NCBI GenBank assembly: GCA_001942185.1
Contig: MKJV01000110.1
Span: 1-56,226, forward strand
Length of the DNA: 56,226 nucleotides
Source: Pseudonocardia sp. CNS-004
GTDB taxonomy: Bacteria > Actinomycetota > Actinomycetes > Mycobacteriales > Pseudonocardiaceae
Direction: 5' to 3'
Part shown: piece after piece, positions 19,907 to 28,830 of the stretch
How positions within the stretch are numbered: the stretch's first letter is position 1
Layout of the letters: every line of letters starts with the position of its first letter
Translations under genes and position numbers: made by a program
Notes under the pieces: model-generated
Seen by the model: the letters and a program-made list of their open reading frames with translations, nothing else
Databases searched by the model: none
What the model was told of the DNA's origin: nothing

Positions 19907-20353
19907 TTGAAGAGGCAGCCCGGAAGCACCGTCTACGCCGCGAGCAAAGCCGCTCCGCGGTCATTCGCCCACACGTGGCAGACCGGCCTCAGGGAACGGC
20001 GCGTTCGCCTCAACGTCTTCAGCCCCGGCGCGATCCGTACTTCCTTGTTCGAGACGCTGCTACCGGAGGTCAAGTTTCAGGCCCTCGCGACGATTCCCCG
20101 CGGCCACCCGAGCACCGAAGCCGACGTCGCAATCACGGCACCGTTCCTCGCATCGGCAGACTCCAGTTACGTCAGCGGCGCCGAACTTCCCGTCGACGGC
20201 GCTCTCACCCACGTCTCGCGACAGCCGCGAAGGAACACGACGCGCTTCGGCGGGCCAACCCACACGCTCTCGCCCCGAGAGGTCTCACTGGCCGGACAAG
20301 GCCAGCAAGCGCAGGTCCAGCCTCCGGCACACCCTCACTTGACACATCGTTAG
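19907..20353 (+). pseudogene. SDR, C-terminal fragment
   Basis: The sequence VYAASKAAPRSFAHTW carries the SDR YxxxK catalytic pair, followed by RRVRLNVFSPGAIRTSLFE and DSSYVSGAELPVDGALTHV, the usual end of the family. The Rossmann half with the glycine motif and catalytic Ser is missing upstream. The frame runs on without similarity to 20353. It cannot be functional as it stands. Confidence 0.8.
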
Positions 20354-20382
20354 CTACCTAGCTATATTTGCTAGGTGGCTAA
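20339..20382 (+). promoter_or_regulatory. MarR autoregulatory promoter and palindromic operator, probably leaderless
   Basis: The -35 TTGACA (20339-20344) and -10 TATATT (20363-20368) are 18 bases apart. They are overlaid by an inverted repeat: TTAGCTACCTAGC (20350-20362) and GCTAGGTGGCTAA (20370-20382), 12 of 13 pairs matching. The GTG start of the MarR gene (20375) is inside the right arm, about seven bases after the -10, so transcription should start at the start codon itself and no SD is present. MarR dimer binding here would shut its own promoter. Confidence 0.75.
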
Positions 20383-20839
20383 CGAACAGGTCGATCCCGA
20401 ACACCAGTCCGCGGGGGCCTGGGCGAAGAAGTACTACTTCGCGACCCGGGTCGTGATGGAAGCCGTCCTGCGCCCGTACGACATCGGGCCCACGCAGTGG
20501 TACGTCATGCACCAACTCATGACCCTGGGGCCGACCTCGCAACGCGACCTCGCCCGCATGCTCCAGATCGAGCGCGCGACGCTCACGGGCGTCGTGGCCG
20601 CCCTGGTCCGCAAGGGCCTGGTCGAACAGAATCCCGATGCCACCGATCAGCGCCAGAAGGTGCTGACCGCCACCCCCGCCGGTGCCGCACTGTGGCAAGA
20701 GCTGCCCGACCCGATCGCCCTCATCCTCGAGACGGCTTTCGACGGCGTCGCTCAAGCCGACATCGACACGACCGCCCGCGTGCTACGCGAGGCGACCGGC
20801 AAGCTCACCAGCCTCTTCCCGAAGGGAAAGGAATCATGA
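20375..20839 (+). CDS. MarR family transcriptional regulator
   Basis: A complete 154-residue winged-helix protein. The segment GPTSQRDLARMLQIERATLT is the recognition helix region, followed by GVVAALVRKGLVEQNPDATD and QRQKVLTATPAGAALW (the wing). The GTG at 20375 lies in the operator and appears leaderless. The stop overlaps the ATG of the epimerase gene (ATGA), so regulator and enzyme form a two-gene autoregulated operon, a common arrangement in which the regulator senses the enzyme's substrate. Confidence 0.92.
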   Translation: MANEQVDPEHQSAGAWAKKYYFATRVVMEAVLRPYDIGPTQWYVMHQLMTLGPTSQRDLARMLQIERATLTGVVAALVRKGLVEQNPDATDQRQKVLTATPAGAALWQELPDPIALILETAFDGVAQADIDTTARVLREATGKLTSLFPKGKES

Positions 20840-21650
20840 CCGTCCTCATCACCGGCGGAACCGGCCTCGTCGGCACACGCCTACTCCGACGTCTCGTGGA
20901 CGCGGGCGTCGAATGCCGCGCGATCGTCCGCCCCGGCAAGGAACTTCCAGCGGGCGTGACACCCGTCGAGGGTGACCTGCTCGACCCGGCGACACTGCCG
21001 AAGGCGTCGACGGCGTCTCCGCGGTCATCCACCTCGCCGCAGTCCTGCGCACCCCCGACCCCGCTCTGATCGAACAGGTGAACGTCGGGGGCACGAAGAA
21101 CCTCATCGAAGCACTCCTGACCCACGCTCCCGAAGCGCGCATCATCATGGCCAGCACCAACCTCGTATACAACGACGACCTGTCGCGACCGGCCCGCGAA
21201 GAGGACCCGGCCAACGCGCAGCAGCCCTACCCCGCGACCAAGATCATCGCGGAAGGCCTCCTGCGCGAAAGCGGACTGACCTGGACCGTCCTGCGATTCC
21301 CGTTCGTCTACGGCGACCGCGACGGCCACCTGGAGTCCGCACCGCAACTGCTGAGCTCCTGGGGCTGGCACCCCGCGGCGACGATGAGCCTCATCCACCA
21401 CCGCGACATCGCAACCGCGATGCAGATCGCCCTGACCGGCACCATGGACAACCAGGTCGTCAACCTCTCCGACGACGCTCCGACCTCGGTCTACGAGATC
21501 GCCCGGATCGTCGGAGCGGAGTACAAGGAGTCCGCCGAGCCCCTGGAGAACCCGTGGAAGGGGCACGTCGACGCGACCCTCGCCCGTGAGCTCGGATTCA
21601 GGCCGGTCGTGCGAAGCGTCTACCAGGCGGCCGCCGAAGACGCGCTGTAA
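20836..21650 (+). CDS. NAD-dependent epimerase/dehydratase family protein (extended SDR)
   Basis: The N-terminal MTVLITGGTGLVGTRLLRRL is the NAD(P)-binding glycine motif. Downstream are VNVGGTKNLIEALL, STNLVYNDD and PYPATKIIAEGLLRES, where the usual YxxxK appears as YPATK. The frame breaks near 21005 by one missing base (TLPKA to DGVSAVIHLAAVLRTPDP). Length is about 272. Extended SDRs act on nucleotide sugars, terpenoids or flavonoids; substrate is unknown. It is translationally coupled to the MarR regulator. Confidence 0.87.
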
Positions 21651-22089
21651 CGACGCGCTGCAACGACGTGGCGTGCTCCCGGGTCGTACCGCGATCCCGC
21701 CTCGCTCGCGAGCACACGCCAAGAATTCCTCAAACACTCCCGAGGCGTACAGCCCGGTGAAGCCGGGTGCGAGGCTGGTCGGCCGACGCGGTGCGACCGC
21801 GAATCCCGCGTGGCCATACCTCATCACCTTCGTCTCCGAAGGTCTGTAACGCAGCCGCGCACCCGTCCACCATCGGCGCCTCGCTCGCGCCGCCGAGATC
21901 CCGGTAGGCGTGACGGTCCATCCCCCGGCCATCCGTGCCCTGCCAACGGTTTGCCCGTTGCCGGTAGGTGATGAGCCGAGTCTCCACGCTTTCGCATTCA
22001 TCAATTCGGATTACCCCGGCCCGGCATGTGCCCCTGGCCGGTGGGCACCTTCACTGCTTCGAGCCGGCCATTCGCCGAAACAGGACAAC
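21651..22089. other. 439-bp interval with no convincing gene
   Basis: Several short open frames exist on both strands, none recognisable. A palindrome-like stretch near 21925-21970 (TGCCAACGGTTTGCCCGTTG and flanks) could form a weak hairpin after the epimerase gene. I see no convincing promoter. It leads into the decayed aldehyde dehydrogenase. Confidence 0.45.
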
Positions 22090-22990
22090 ATGCACATGAA
22101 TTCACCGAGTGATCCCCGTGACCGCTCGTCGGGAAGTGCCCCGACCACGACCGGCCTGAAGTCGCTGGATCCGGCCCGATGGTCGGAGCGGATCTGGGTG
22201 GACGGGCAATGGCGGAGCAGAGCCGGTGGCCACCACTCGCTCGTGTCCCCCCCGCCACCGGGGAGCAACTCGGAAAGATCGGCTTCGCGTCACCTGCAGA
22301 CGTCGATGCGGCCGCGGAGACCGCCGTGACCGCCCAACGGGAGTGGGCAGCGCGAAGCTAGGAAGACCGGGCCGCTGTGCTCAGGCGGGCAGGAGACATC
22401 TGGACCGCCCACTCCGCCGAGATCATCGGGTGGCTCGAGCGTGAATCCGGCTCCGCGACGGCAAAAGCGGAGCACGAGTCGCCACCGCGGCGCAGGAATG
22501 CTACGAGGCCGCCGCGCTGGCCGCGGTGCCCAACGTCGACGTCCTGCGAAGCACCCAGCCCCGATTGAGCCTCAGCCGCCGGCTCCCGGTAGGGCTCGTC
22601 GCGGTCATCGCACCACCTCAAGCGCGCCCACCTCGAACTGGACGGCAACAACGCGCTGATCGTCCTCGAGGAGGCCGACCTCTCCCACGCCCCGAGCGTG
22701 GGAGCGATGGGGTCCTTCCTCCACCAGGGCCAGATCTGCATGGCCACCGGCAGGCAGCTCGCGGCCAGGCGTGCTGAGCGGGCACAGGCGCTCGCCGTAG
22801 GTGACCCGGCCGGGCCGCGACCGGTCCAGCTCGGGCCGCTCATCGATCAGAAGCAACGCGACAGCGTCGACTCATCGTGCGTGTCACTGTTTCGGCCGGC
22901 GCGGAGCTGAAGGCAGGCGGCACGTTCGACGGGCTCTTCTACCGGCCGACCGTGCTCGACCACGTCACGCCGGAGTCCCGCCCGATTCTG
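22090..22990 (+). pseudogene. Aldehyde dehydrogenase, heavily degraded
   Basis: Family pieces appear in the right order in changing frames: WSERIWVDGQWRSRAGGHHS, ATGEQLGKIGFASPADVDAA, an in-frame TAG at 22359, then AVLRRAGDIWTAHSAEIIGW, NVDVLRSTQPRLSLSRRLPV with GLVAVIAP, then a jump to LKRAHLELDGNNALIVLEEA. That jump loses roughly 100 residues. The catalytic Cys region follows (HQGQICMATGR), then FDGLFYRPTVLDHVTPES near the end. The stop codon, several frame changes and the internal deletion show true decay. The nearest type is benzaldehyde or betaine aldehyde dehydrogenase. Confidence 0.85.
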
Positions 22991-23610
22991 GATGGACCTG
23001 AACGACTGCTGGCGGGTCGCGAGATCTTCGATGTGCCATGGGAATTCAACGAGATGATGCTGCCCAAGAGCCAGGAGGAGCTGACCCTGCTCCGCTGGGC
23101 CGGAAGTGCGGCTGAGGCGGCCGGTCAGGCCATGTTGGACGTCGTCGCTCCCGGTGTGCCGGAGACCGAGATCTACGCCGAGATCCTGTCCGCGCTGCAG
23201 GTCATCGCGCAGTGCGCGGCCGTGGCACGAGCCTCCTACGAGGCGGGCCTGTCCGTGCTGCGGGCCGGCACCACCTTCAGCGAGCTCGTCCACGCGATGG
23301 AGCAGCCCGTGTCGGAGAACGACTGCTGGGCGCTGACGCCGTTGGTGCACAGTCTCAACCCCCAGGCATTTCTTGGCTTCACACGTGCGAACCACCAGGA
23401 CTCACCCACTCTGGCATCGCTTCCGGCCCTTCCTGCGCGCAACCTGTCGCGACTTCAGGGAACGGACTTTGTCCTCCCGGCGGGCACGACGCTTGCTCTC
23501 GAGCCGAACGCCTGCATCGGACGCACCCGCGTCGTCGTCGGTGGAACCGTCCTCGTCACCGACGATGGCTACGAGAAGGTCAACAGCCTCTCCTCCCGGA
23601 TGCACGAAAA
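22991..23610 (+). pseudogene. M24 peptidase (creatinase/Xaa-Pro dipeptidase-like), fragment
   Basis: Directly fused after the aldehyde dehydrogenase remnant is GPERLLAGREIFDVPWEFNE, KSQEELTLLRWAGSAAEAAG and QAMLDVVAPGVPETEIYAEI. Further on comes GTDFVLPAGTTLALEPNACI, then VGGTVLVTDDGYEKVN, the usual C-terminus of M24 enzymes. The stretch between, which should carry the Asp-Asp-His metal ligands, is mostly missing or altered, so no activity is expected. It ends against the convergent RibB-WYL gene. Confidence 0.8.
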
Positions 23611-23654
23611 GACATCCAGCGTCGTGTCGTTCGTCTGTTGCCCCGAAGCGCTCC

Positions 23655-24744
23655 TCAGTCTTGCTGCCGCGCGTCGGCGTAGCCGGCGAGGCGTCCGGCC
23701 AGTGCTCGCACGAGGTCGCGGAGGCTTCGGGCTGTTCGACGACGAACGGCCGATCGAGGGCGGCGAGCAAGGGTGGTATCCATTCGAGCCGCTGCGCTCG
23801 TATCCGGGCCCGTGTCCAAGCAGCGCCGGAGCCGGCATCCTCCAGCACGGCAACGGACGGCGGCAAGACGGTGCGGATATGCTCGGGCGTCGAGTGGATC
23901 CGCACCGAAATCTGATGCCGGTGCGGCGCTTCGGCGATGGCGGCCAGCACCCGCTGAACGGGGTCGAATCCGGCCGGTACGTCGAACGTCCCGGCACCGA
24001 TCTCGACGTTCGTGATCCTGTCGACGCGGAACGTGCGCACCTGTCCGCTGACGGAGTCGAGGCCGGTCAGGTACCACCGCCCGGTCCGGCGCCGGTAGGC
24101 GATCAGGTCCGAGACCGACACCAACGCCAGCCCGTGGCTCTCGGCGAACGCCTGCAGCTGTGGCAGCCGGGCGACCGACCCGTCGTCGTCGACGATCTCG
24201 CACAGCACGGCAGCCGGGCACATCCCGGCCAGGCCGACGAGGTCCAGTGCGGCCTCGGTGTGCCCGGGTCGCTCCAGCACGCCGCCGGGTCGGGCCCGCA
24301 GCGGGAAGACGTGCCCTGGGCGGGACAGGTCGCCGGCGGTGGTCGCCGGATCGGCGAGCGTGCGGATCGTGCGGGCCCGCTCGCGGCCGAGATCCCGGTG
24401 CTGATCCCGGTGCGGGCGTCCACCGAGACCGTGAACGCCGTGTGCTTGTGGTCCTGGTTCACCACGTGCATCGGGGGCAGCGCCAACCTCTCGCACGCCT
24501 CGGCGGGCAACGACACGCAGATCACGCCCGACGAGTGCCGCACGGTGAAGCCGACCAGCTGCGGGTTCGCGAGCTCGGCGGCGAACACGAGGTCGCCCTC
24601 GTTCTCACGGTCCTCCTGGTCGACCACGACGACGGGCCGGCCGGCGGCGAGATCGGTGATCGCGCGCTCGATCGGGTCGAACGGACTTTCCGCCGCGAGG
24701 GCACGCGTGCCCGGCCGCGCCTGGGCCAGCAGGCCGTCGGTCAC
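23655..24744 (-). CDS. RibB (DHBP synthase) fused to a WYL-domain C-terminus, chimera
   Basis: Residues about 1-205 are 3,4-dihydroxy-2-butanone-4-phosphate synthase: DQEDRENEGDLVFAAE (acidic metal loop), TVRHSSGVICVSLP, RPGHVFPLRARPGGVLERPG with HTEAALDL, then LVSVSDLIAYRRR. Where RibBA would continue into GTP cyclohydrolase II, the sequence becomes TGRWYLTGLDSVSGQVRTFR with VDRI, and later RAQRLEWIPPLLAALDRPFV, the WYL-WCX end of a regulator. The frame breaks near 24388 and 23737. The GTG overlaps the flavin reductase stop. RibB supplies a riboflavin precursor, fitting the flavin-dependent neighbours. Fusion may be real or a deletion joint. Confidence 0.75.
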
Positions 24745-25272
24745 GCGGGCTCCCCGACGGGCCGGTGTCCGCACAGGCGTCGGTACCGCCCGCGGAAGTA
24801 GAGCAGCGGTTCCCGGACGTGCCAGCCTGGCGGGCTCATCTCGTTGACGCTGCCAACGACGATGTAGTGGTCGCCGGCGGCGTGCTCGGCGGCCAGGTCG
24901 CAATCGAGCCACATGAGCGTGCCGGCGATGATCGGATTGCGGTTGCGGCTGGCAGTCCAGTCGACGCCCGCCCATTTGTCGGTGCCCCGCCGCGCGAACT
25001 GGTCGGCGATCGGGTCCTGGTCGTGGGCCAGCACGTTCACCGAGAACCGGCCGATGTCGCGGATGTTCGGGTAGGTGGTGGAGTCGACCTTCACGCTGAA
25101 CGAGACGAGCGGGGGCTCAACCGAGACGCTGTAGAACGACTGGCAGGTGAACCCGGTCGGGGTGTCGCCCACGAGGCCGCCGATCACCGTGATCCCGGAG
25201 GCGAACTGGCCGAGTGTGTCGCGGAACGCGCGGGGGGTCGATCCCGGGCGCACGGTCGTCGGAGAGCGTCAT
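24741..25272 (-). CDS. Flavin reductase family protein (RutF/HpaC-like)
   Basis: The sequence FRDTLGQFASGITVIGGLVG, then GFTCQSFYSVSVEPPLVSFS and RFSVNVLAHDQDPIADQFAR matches short flavin reductases that supply FMNH2 to two-component monooxygenases. The end has HYIVVGSVNEMSPPG and REPLLYFRGRYRRL. An ATG at 25272 overlaps the previous stop (ATGA) and is the natural start, but a run of six C near 25236 seems to hold one base too many. Removing one gives GIDPRAFRDTLG. As read, the open frame begins at GTG 25253. It serves the RutA-like oxygenase upstream. Confidence 0.88.
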
Positions 25273-25787
25273 ATCTGCCGCACCCCCTCGTACAGGCGGG
25301 CCGTGCGCCCGATGACCGCGGCGTAGCGGTCCGCCGCCTCCTCCGTGATCTTCTCGAGCTGGTCCATGCACGACATGACGAAGTACAACCCGCGGCCTGG
25401 CACGGTCGCCCCGAGCTCCATGAGCAGCGGCGCGAGGTGCACGTCGGCGCCCATCGAGTGGGTGAGGTCGGCGCCGGTGAGAACCGGGATGGCGGTGACC
25501 CCCGCCAGCCCGTTCGCCGGGTACCGGTCGAGGAAGGCCTTCAGCAGGCCGGTGTAGGTCGCCTTGTACGTCGGGCTGGCGAGCACCACCAAGTCGCTCT
25601 CCGCGACCCGAGCGTCGAGCGCCGCCATCGTCTCCGACGGCCACGCGAAGACTTCCTGTGTGTGGTCCGCGAGTTCGATCACCTCGAGATCACAGGGCGG
25701 AGTAACGAGCTTCTGTACGAGGGACTCCGCCACTGCACGCGTACGCGACTGCGGCTTCGGGTTGCCGACAACGATGCTCGCCTTCAT
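25269..25787 (-). CDS. NADPH-dependent FMN reductase (SsuE/MsuE-like)
   Basis: An intact 172-residue flavodoxin-fold protein. MKASIVVGNPKPQSRTRAVA is the FMN phosphate loop and VVLASPTYKATYTGLLKAFL the second flavin loop. ATG 25787 is preceded by GTGGAGG. Its stop overlaps the second flavin reductase. The enzyme reduces FMN for luciferase-like oxygenases. Having two unrelated flavin reductases in one operon is unusual. Confidence 0.9.
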   Translation of the reverse strand: MKASIVVGNPKPQSRTRAVAESLVQKLVTPPCDLEVIELADHTQEVFAWPSETMAALDARVAESDLVVLASPTYKATYTGLLKAFLDRYPANGLAGVTAIPVLTGADLTHSMGADVHLAPLLMELGATVPGRGLYFVMSCMDQLEKITEEAADRYAAVIGRTARLYEGVRQI

Positions 25788-26021
25788 CGCCTCCACCTCT
25801 GTTGGGTGCTTCTGGTCGGGGCGAAGCGGGCACTCACATGCGAGGCGGCCAGAGACCATGAGCCGCCAGGCGGTGAGGCGCTTCGCGCCATGCTGCGCCG
25901 AGATCTTGTGGCCCGGCGAGCCCGCAACGGCTCACGTTGCCCCTTCATCCTCAGCCGTGACTATCACAAACAGGTTACGGCGCCGAAGATCGTCGGTGAA
26001 CCACGCCAACCCGACGGCAGC

Positions 26022-27101
26022 CTAGGTCGGTAGCGGATGCACCGTCGGGGTGTGGTCGTGGATGTCGAAGTCGAGGAACGGGACGACGTCGGCGCCGAAC
26101 CGGTCGAGGCCCTCGTGGTAGTCGTCGAAGCTCATCAGGATGCCGCCGGTTCCCGGCACCGCGGCCAGCTCGTTGAGCCGAGCGGCGACGGTCTTCGGTG
26201 AGCCGATCAGCGCACCCGCGGTCTCCTTCGCCTTGAGCCGCCGGGCACCCTGAGCCGACGACGCCCCGGTGTAGTCGCGGGCGTACTCGGCACGGCGGTT
26301 CTCCGCCGCCACGAGGTCGGTGCCCGCGTTGTAGAGCTCGACCTTCTTGTGTGCCAGCTCGTCGGTGTCGTCCAGCACCACGGAGGTCAGCAGGATCGAC
26401 TGGACGGTGCGCCCGGTGACCGCTGAGGCCGCCGCGAGCTCGGCATTGGCCCGGTGCAGGCCTTCGACGCCGTCCGGCACGCTCGTGAAGTTGAAGTCCG
26501 CGAACTCGGCGGCGAACCTACGCCCGCGCCCCGACGCACCCGCGGCGAGGATGTCGACGTGCGCCGAGGGCTGCGGTCCCAGCCGGCAGTCCTGCAGCTG
26601 GAAGAACCGCCCGGTGAAGTCGGACTGCCCCCGTTCCCACAGCTCCTTCATGACCGTGACGTACTCGCTGGAGTAGTCGTAGCGGTATTCGTAGTAGTCG
26701 TCACCGGGCCACAGGCCCATCTGGGCGTACTCCTGGCGGTTCCAGCCGGAGACGATGTTTATGCCGAACCGCCCCGGCGCAACGGAGTCGATCGTCGAGG
26801 CCATCCTGGCGACCATCGCCGGGTGCAGGCTGAGCACGCCAACCGAACAGTAGATCTTGATCCGATCCGTGACGGCCGCAAGGGCCGACATGAGCGTGAA
26901 AGTCTCGAGCGTGTAGTCCCAGAACCTCGTCTCGCCGCCGAAGCCGCGGAACTTCACCATGCACAGCGAGAAGTCGAAGCCGTAGGACTCGGCCCGCTGT
27001 GTCACGGATCTGTTCAGCTCGAAAGTCGGCAGATACTGGGGTGACGTCGCCGAAGCGATCCACCCGTTGTTCCCGGTCGGGGTGAAGACACCCAGTCGCA
27101 T
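26022..27101 (-). CDS. LLM-class flavin monooxygenase, RutA-like (pyrimidine oxygenase type)
   Basis: An intact 359-residue TIM-barrel oxygenase. RLGVFTPTGNNGWIASATSP with QYLPTFELNRSVTQRAE, KFRGFGGETRFWDYTLETFT, VARMASTIDSVAPGRFGINI, WPGDDYYEYRYDYSSEYV and LQDCRLGPQPS follow RutA block by block. RutA opens the uracil ring with FMNH2 and O2 between N3 and C4. The ATG at 27101 is chosen over GTG 27113 because family similarity starts there; GGAGG lies 11 bases upstream. Reductases follow directly. Other Rut genes (RutB-E) are absent, so the ring may not be uracil. SfnG-like dimethylsulfone monooxygenase is a less good match. Confidence 0.85.
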   Translation of the reverse strand: MRLGVFTPTGNNGWIASATSPQYLPTFELNRSVTQRAESYGFDFSLCMVKFRGFGGETRFWDYTLETFTLMSALAAVTDRIKIYCSVGVLSLHPAMVARMASTIDSVAPGRFGINIVSGWNRQEYAQMGLWPGDDYYEYRYDYSSEYVTVMKELWERGQSDFTGRFFQLQDCRLGPQPSAHVDILAAGASGRGRRFAAEFADFNFTSVPDGVEGLHRANAELAAASAVTGRTVQSILLTSVVLDDTDELAHKKVELYNAGTDLVAAENRRAEYARDYTGASSAQGARRLKAKETAGALIGSPKTVAARLNELAAVPGTGGILMSFDDYHEGLDRFGADVVPFLDFDIHDHTPTVHPLPT

Positions 27102-27141
27102 GGTCGCGCACACCTCCGATTGATCGAGTGGTCGCCTGGCG

Positions 27142-28830
27142 TCAGCTCGGGTCCGAGCCGCCGGAGCGCAGCGTCCAGAACCGCATGCCGATCTCCGGCG
27201 TGAACGACGCGCTGGTCAGGCCGGGTGTCAGTACTACCGTCCGCCCGGTCCGCACCAGCGGGATGAACCCGGCGTCATCGGCGACGATCTCCTGGATCCG
27301 CCGGTACGCGTTCGCCCGGTCCTCCGTCAGCTCGGCGAACTGGTAGGTGTCGGCCAGCCCGTCGACCTCTGCGTTGGAGAACCGCTGGTAATTCGAGTTC
27401 TCCCCGGTCTTCGTATAGAACGAAACCGGCGACTTCGGGTCGTCGATGTAGATGCTGAGGTTGTTCATGACCATGGCGTCCTCGGTGGTCGCCCCGGCCG
27501 GCGCCAGCGCACGTTCCCGGATGTTCGCAGTCAGCTGGGCCTTCAACATCGGCACCAGCGTGACGTTGATGCCCAACTCTCGCAGGGACGACTGGATCAA
27601 GATGGCCATGTCCTCGTAGGCCGGTTCGGCGTTGCTGTACCGGAACGCCACGTCGATGGTCGGGTTGCCGGCCTGCGCCATCAGCTCCTTGGCCTTCGCC
27701 ATGTCGGTCCGGTATCTCGACCAGGCCGGCTCGTAGCCGGGGGCCTTGACGTTGACGTAGGACTCGGCGCGTTCGGCGAGGCCGAAGTAGACGTCGTTCA
27801 CCAGGTCGTCGTAGGGGATGGCGTAGGCGATCGCCTGCCGTACCAGCTTGTCCGCGAACGGCCCGGTGTTCTCCGCGAGCTGCAGGAACACGAAGTCGGG
27901 CGTCGGGATGTGGATCAGCTGGAAACCGGCCTCGCCCAGGTCCGTCAGATCCTTCGGAGTGAGGCCGAACATCGCCTCGTTGATCTGGCCGCCGCGGATC
28001 AGCGACGCCGCGTTGCCGTTCTGCAGGATCCGGATGGTGACGCTGGTGATGGCCGGCGGCGGCTGCCAGGAGTCGGGCACCGGCGCCAGCACGATCTCCT
28101 GCCCGACCGCCCGGCTCTGGATGTGGTACGGCCCCGTGCCTGCGGTGTTCGAGGTCAACCAGGTCGCCGCGTACGGGTCGTCGGGAGTGGCGTGTTTCTT
28201 CGCCTCGACCGAGTCGACGATGCCCGAGGCCGGCATGCGGAACGTGGCGAGCAACGTGTCCGACACCGGCGCCGGGTTGCCGGCCGCGTCGGTGAAGCTG
28301 AACGTGACCGTGTGGTCGTCCACCACGCTCACCTGGGACGCGTCGCGGATGCCGCCATTGCGGTGGTCACCACCCGCCAGCGTCAGCACCCGCTCGGTGC
28401 TCCACCGCACGTCCTCGGCGGTCAGCGGGTTGCCGCTGGGGTAGAACTTCACCCCCTCGCGCAGGTGGAAGGTCACGGTCGAGCCCTCGATGTCCCACGA
28501 CTCGGCGAGCGCTCCCTCCGAGGCCAGGCCGTCCCAGACGAGGTTGCCGTCGGCGTCCTCGGTCATCTTGTATTCGAGCAGCCGCTGGTAGACGTTGAGC
28601 GTCAGCTCCTTGTCCTGGTCGTTACTGGCCGTGGCGGGGTCCATCGTCGCCACGTCGATGGGCCAGCCGGTGACGATCGACGAGGTCGGCTCGCCGTCGC
28701 TGCCACCGGGCCCCGGTCCGCCGCCGCAGGCGGCGACCACCAGCAGTGCGGCGGCCGTGCACAGTGCGATCAGCACTCGCGTGCGCAGCGCGACCAGGAC
28801 TCTGCCGGTACGGGGAAAGAGCCATTTCAT
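27142..28830 (-). CDS. ABC transporter substrate-binding lipoprotein, family 5 (DppA/OppA-like)
   Basis: An intact 562-residue binding protein. The signal peptide ends in a lipobox around VVAAC followed by GGGPGPGGSDG. Family-5 marks include WPIDVATMDPATASNDQDKE, AESWDIEGSTVTFHLREGVK, FYPSGNPLTAEDVRWSTERV and VRQAIAYAIPYDDLVNDVYF. The ATG overlaps the OppF stop (ATGA). Family 5 captures peptides, nickel, glutathione or other amides; here it probably binds the island's starting compound. Confidence 0.92.
   Translation of the reverse strand: MKWLFPRTGRVLVALRTRVLIALCTAAALLVVAACGGGPGPGGSDGEPTSSIVTGWPIDVATMDPATASNDQDKELTLNVYQRLLEYKMTEDADGNLVWDGLASEGALAESWDIEGSTVTFHLREGVKFYPSGNPLTAEDVRWSTERVLTLAGGDHRNGGIRDASQVSVVDDHTVTFSFTDAAGNPAPVSDTLLATFRMPASGIVDSVEAKKHATPDDPYAATWLTSNTAGTGPYHIQSRAVGQEIVLAPVPDSWQPPPAITSVTIRILQNGNAASLIRGGQINEAMFGLTPKDLTDLGEAGFQLIHIPTPDFVFLQLAENTGPFADKLVRQAIAYAIPYDDLVNDVYFGLAERAESYVNVKAPGYEPAWSRYRTDMAKAKELMAQAGNPTIDVAFRYSNAEPAYEDMAILIQSSLRELGINVTLVPMLKAQLTANIRERALAPAGATTEDAMVMNNLSIYIDDPKSPVSFYTKTGENSNYQRFSNAEVDGLADTYQFAELTEDRANAYRRIQEIVADDAGFIPLVRTGRTVVLTPGLTSASFTPEIGMRFWTLRSGGSDPS

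Noticed and set aside
23611..24847. Continuation of the M24 frame across the RibB region on the plus strand
   Set aside because: Similarity to M24 ends at about 23600; beyond that the frame is antisense to the riboflavin gene and has no domain.
26022..27101. Dimethylsulfone monooxygenase (SfnG) or alkanesulfonate monooxygenase (SsuD)
   Set aside because: The blocks NNGW, FRGFGG, WPGDDY and DCR follow RutA rather than SsuD; SfnG fits less well and no sulfur genes are near.
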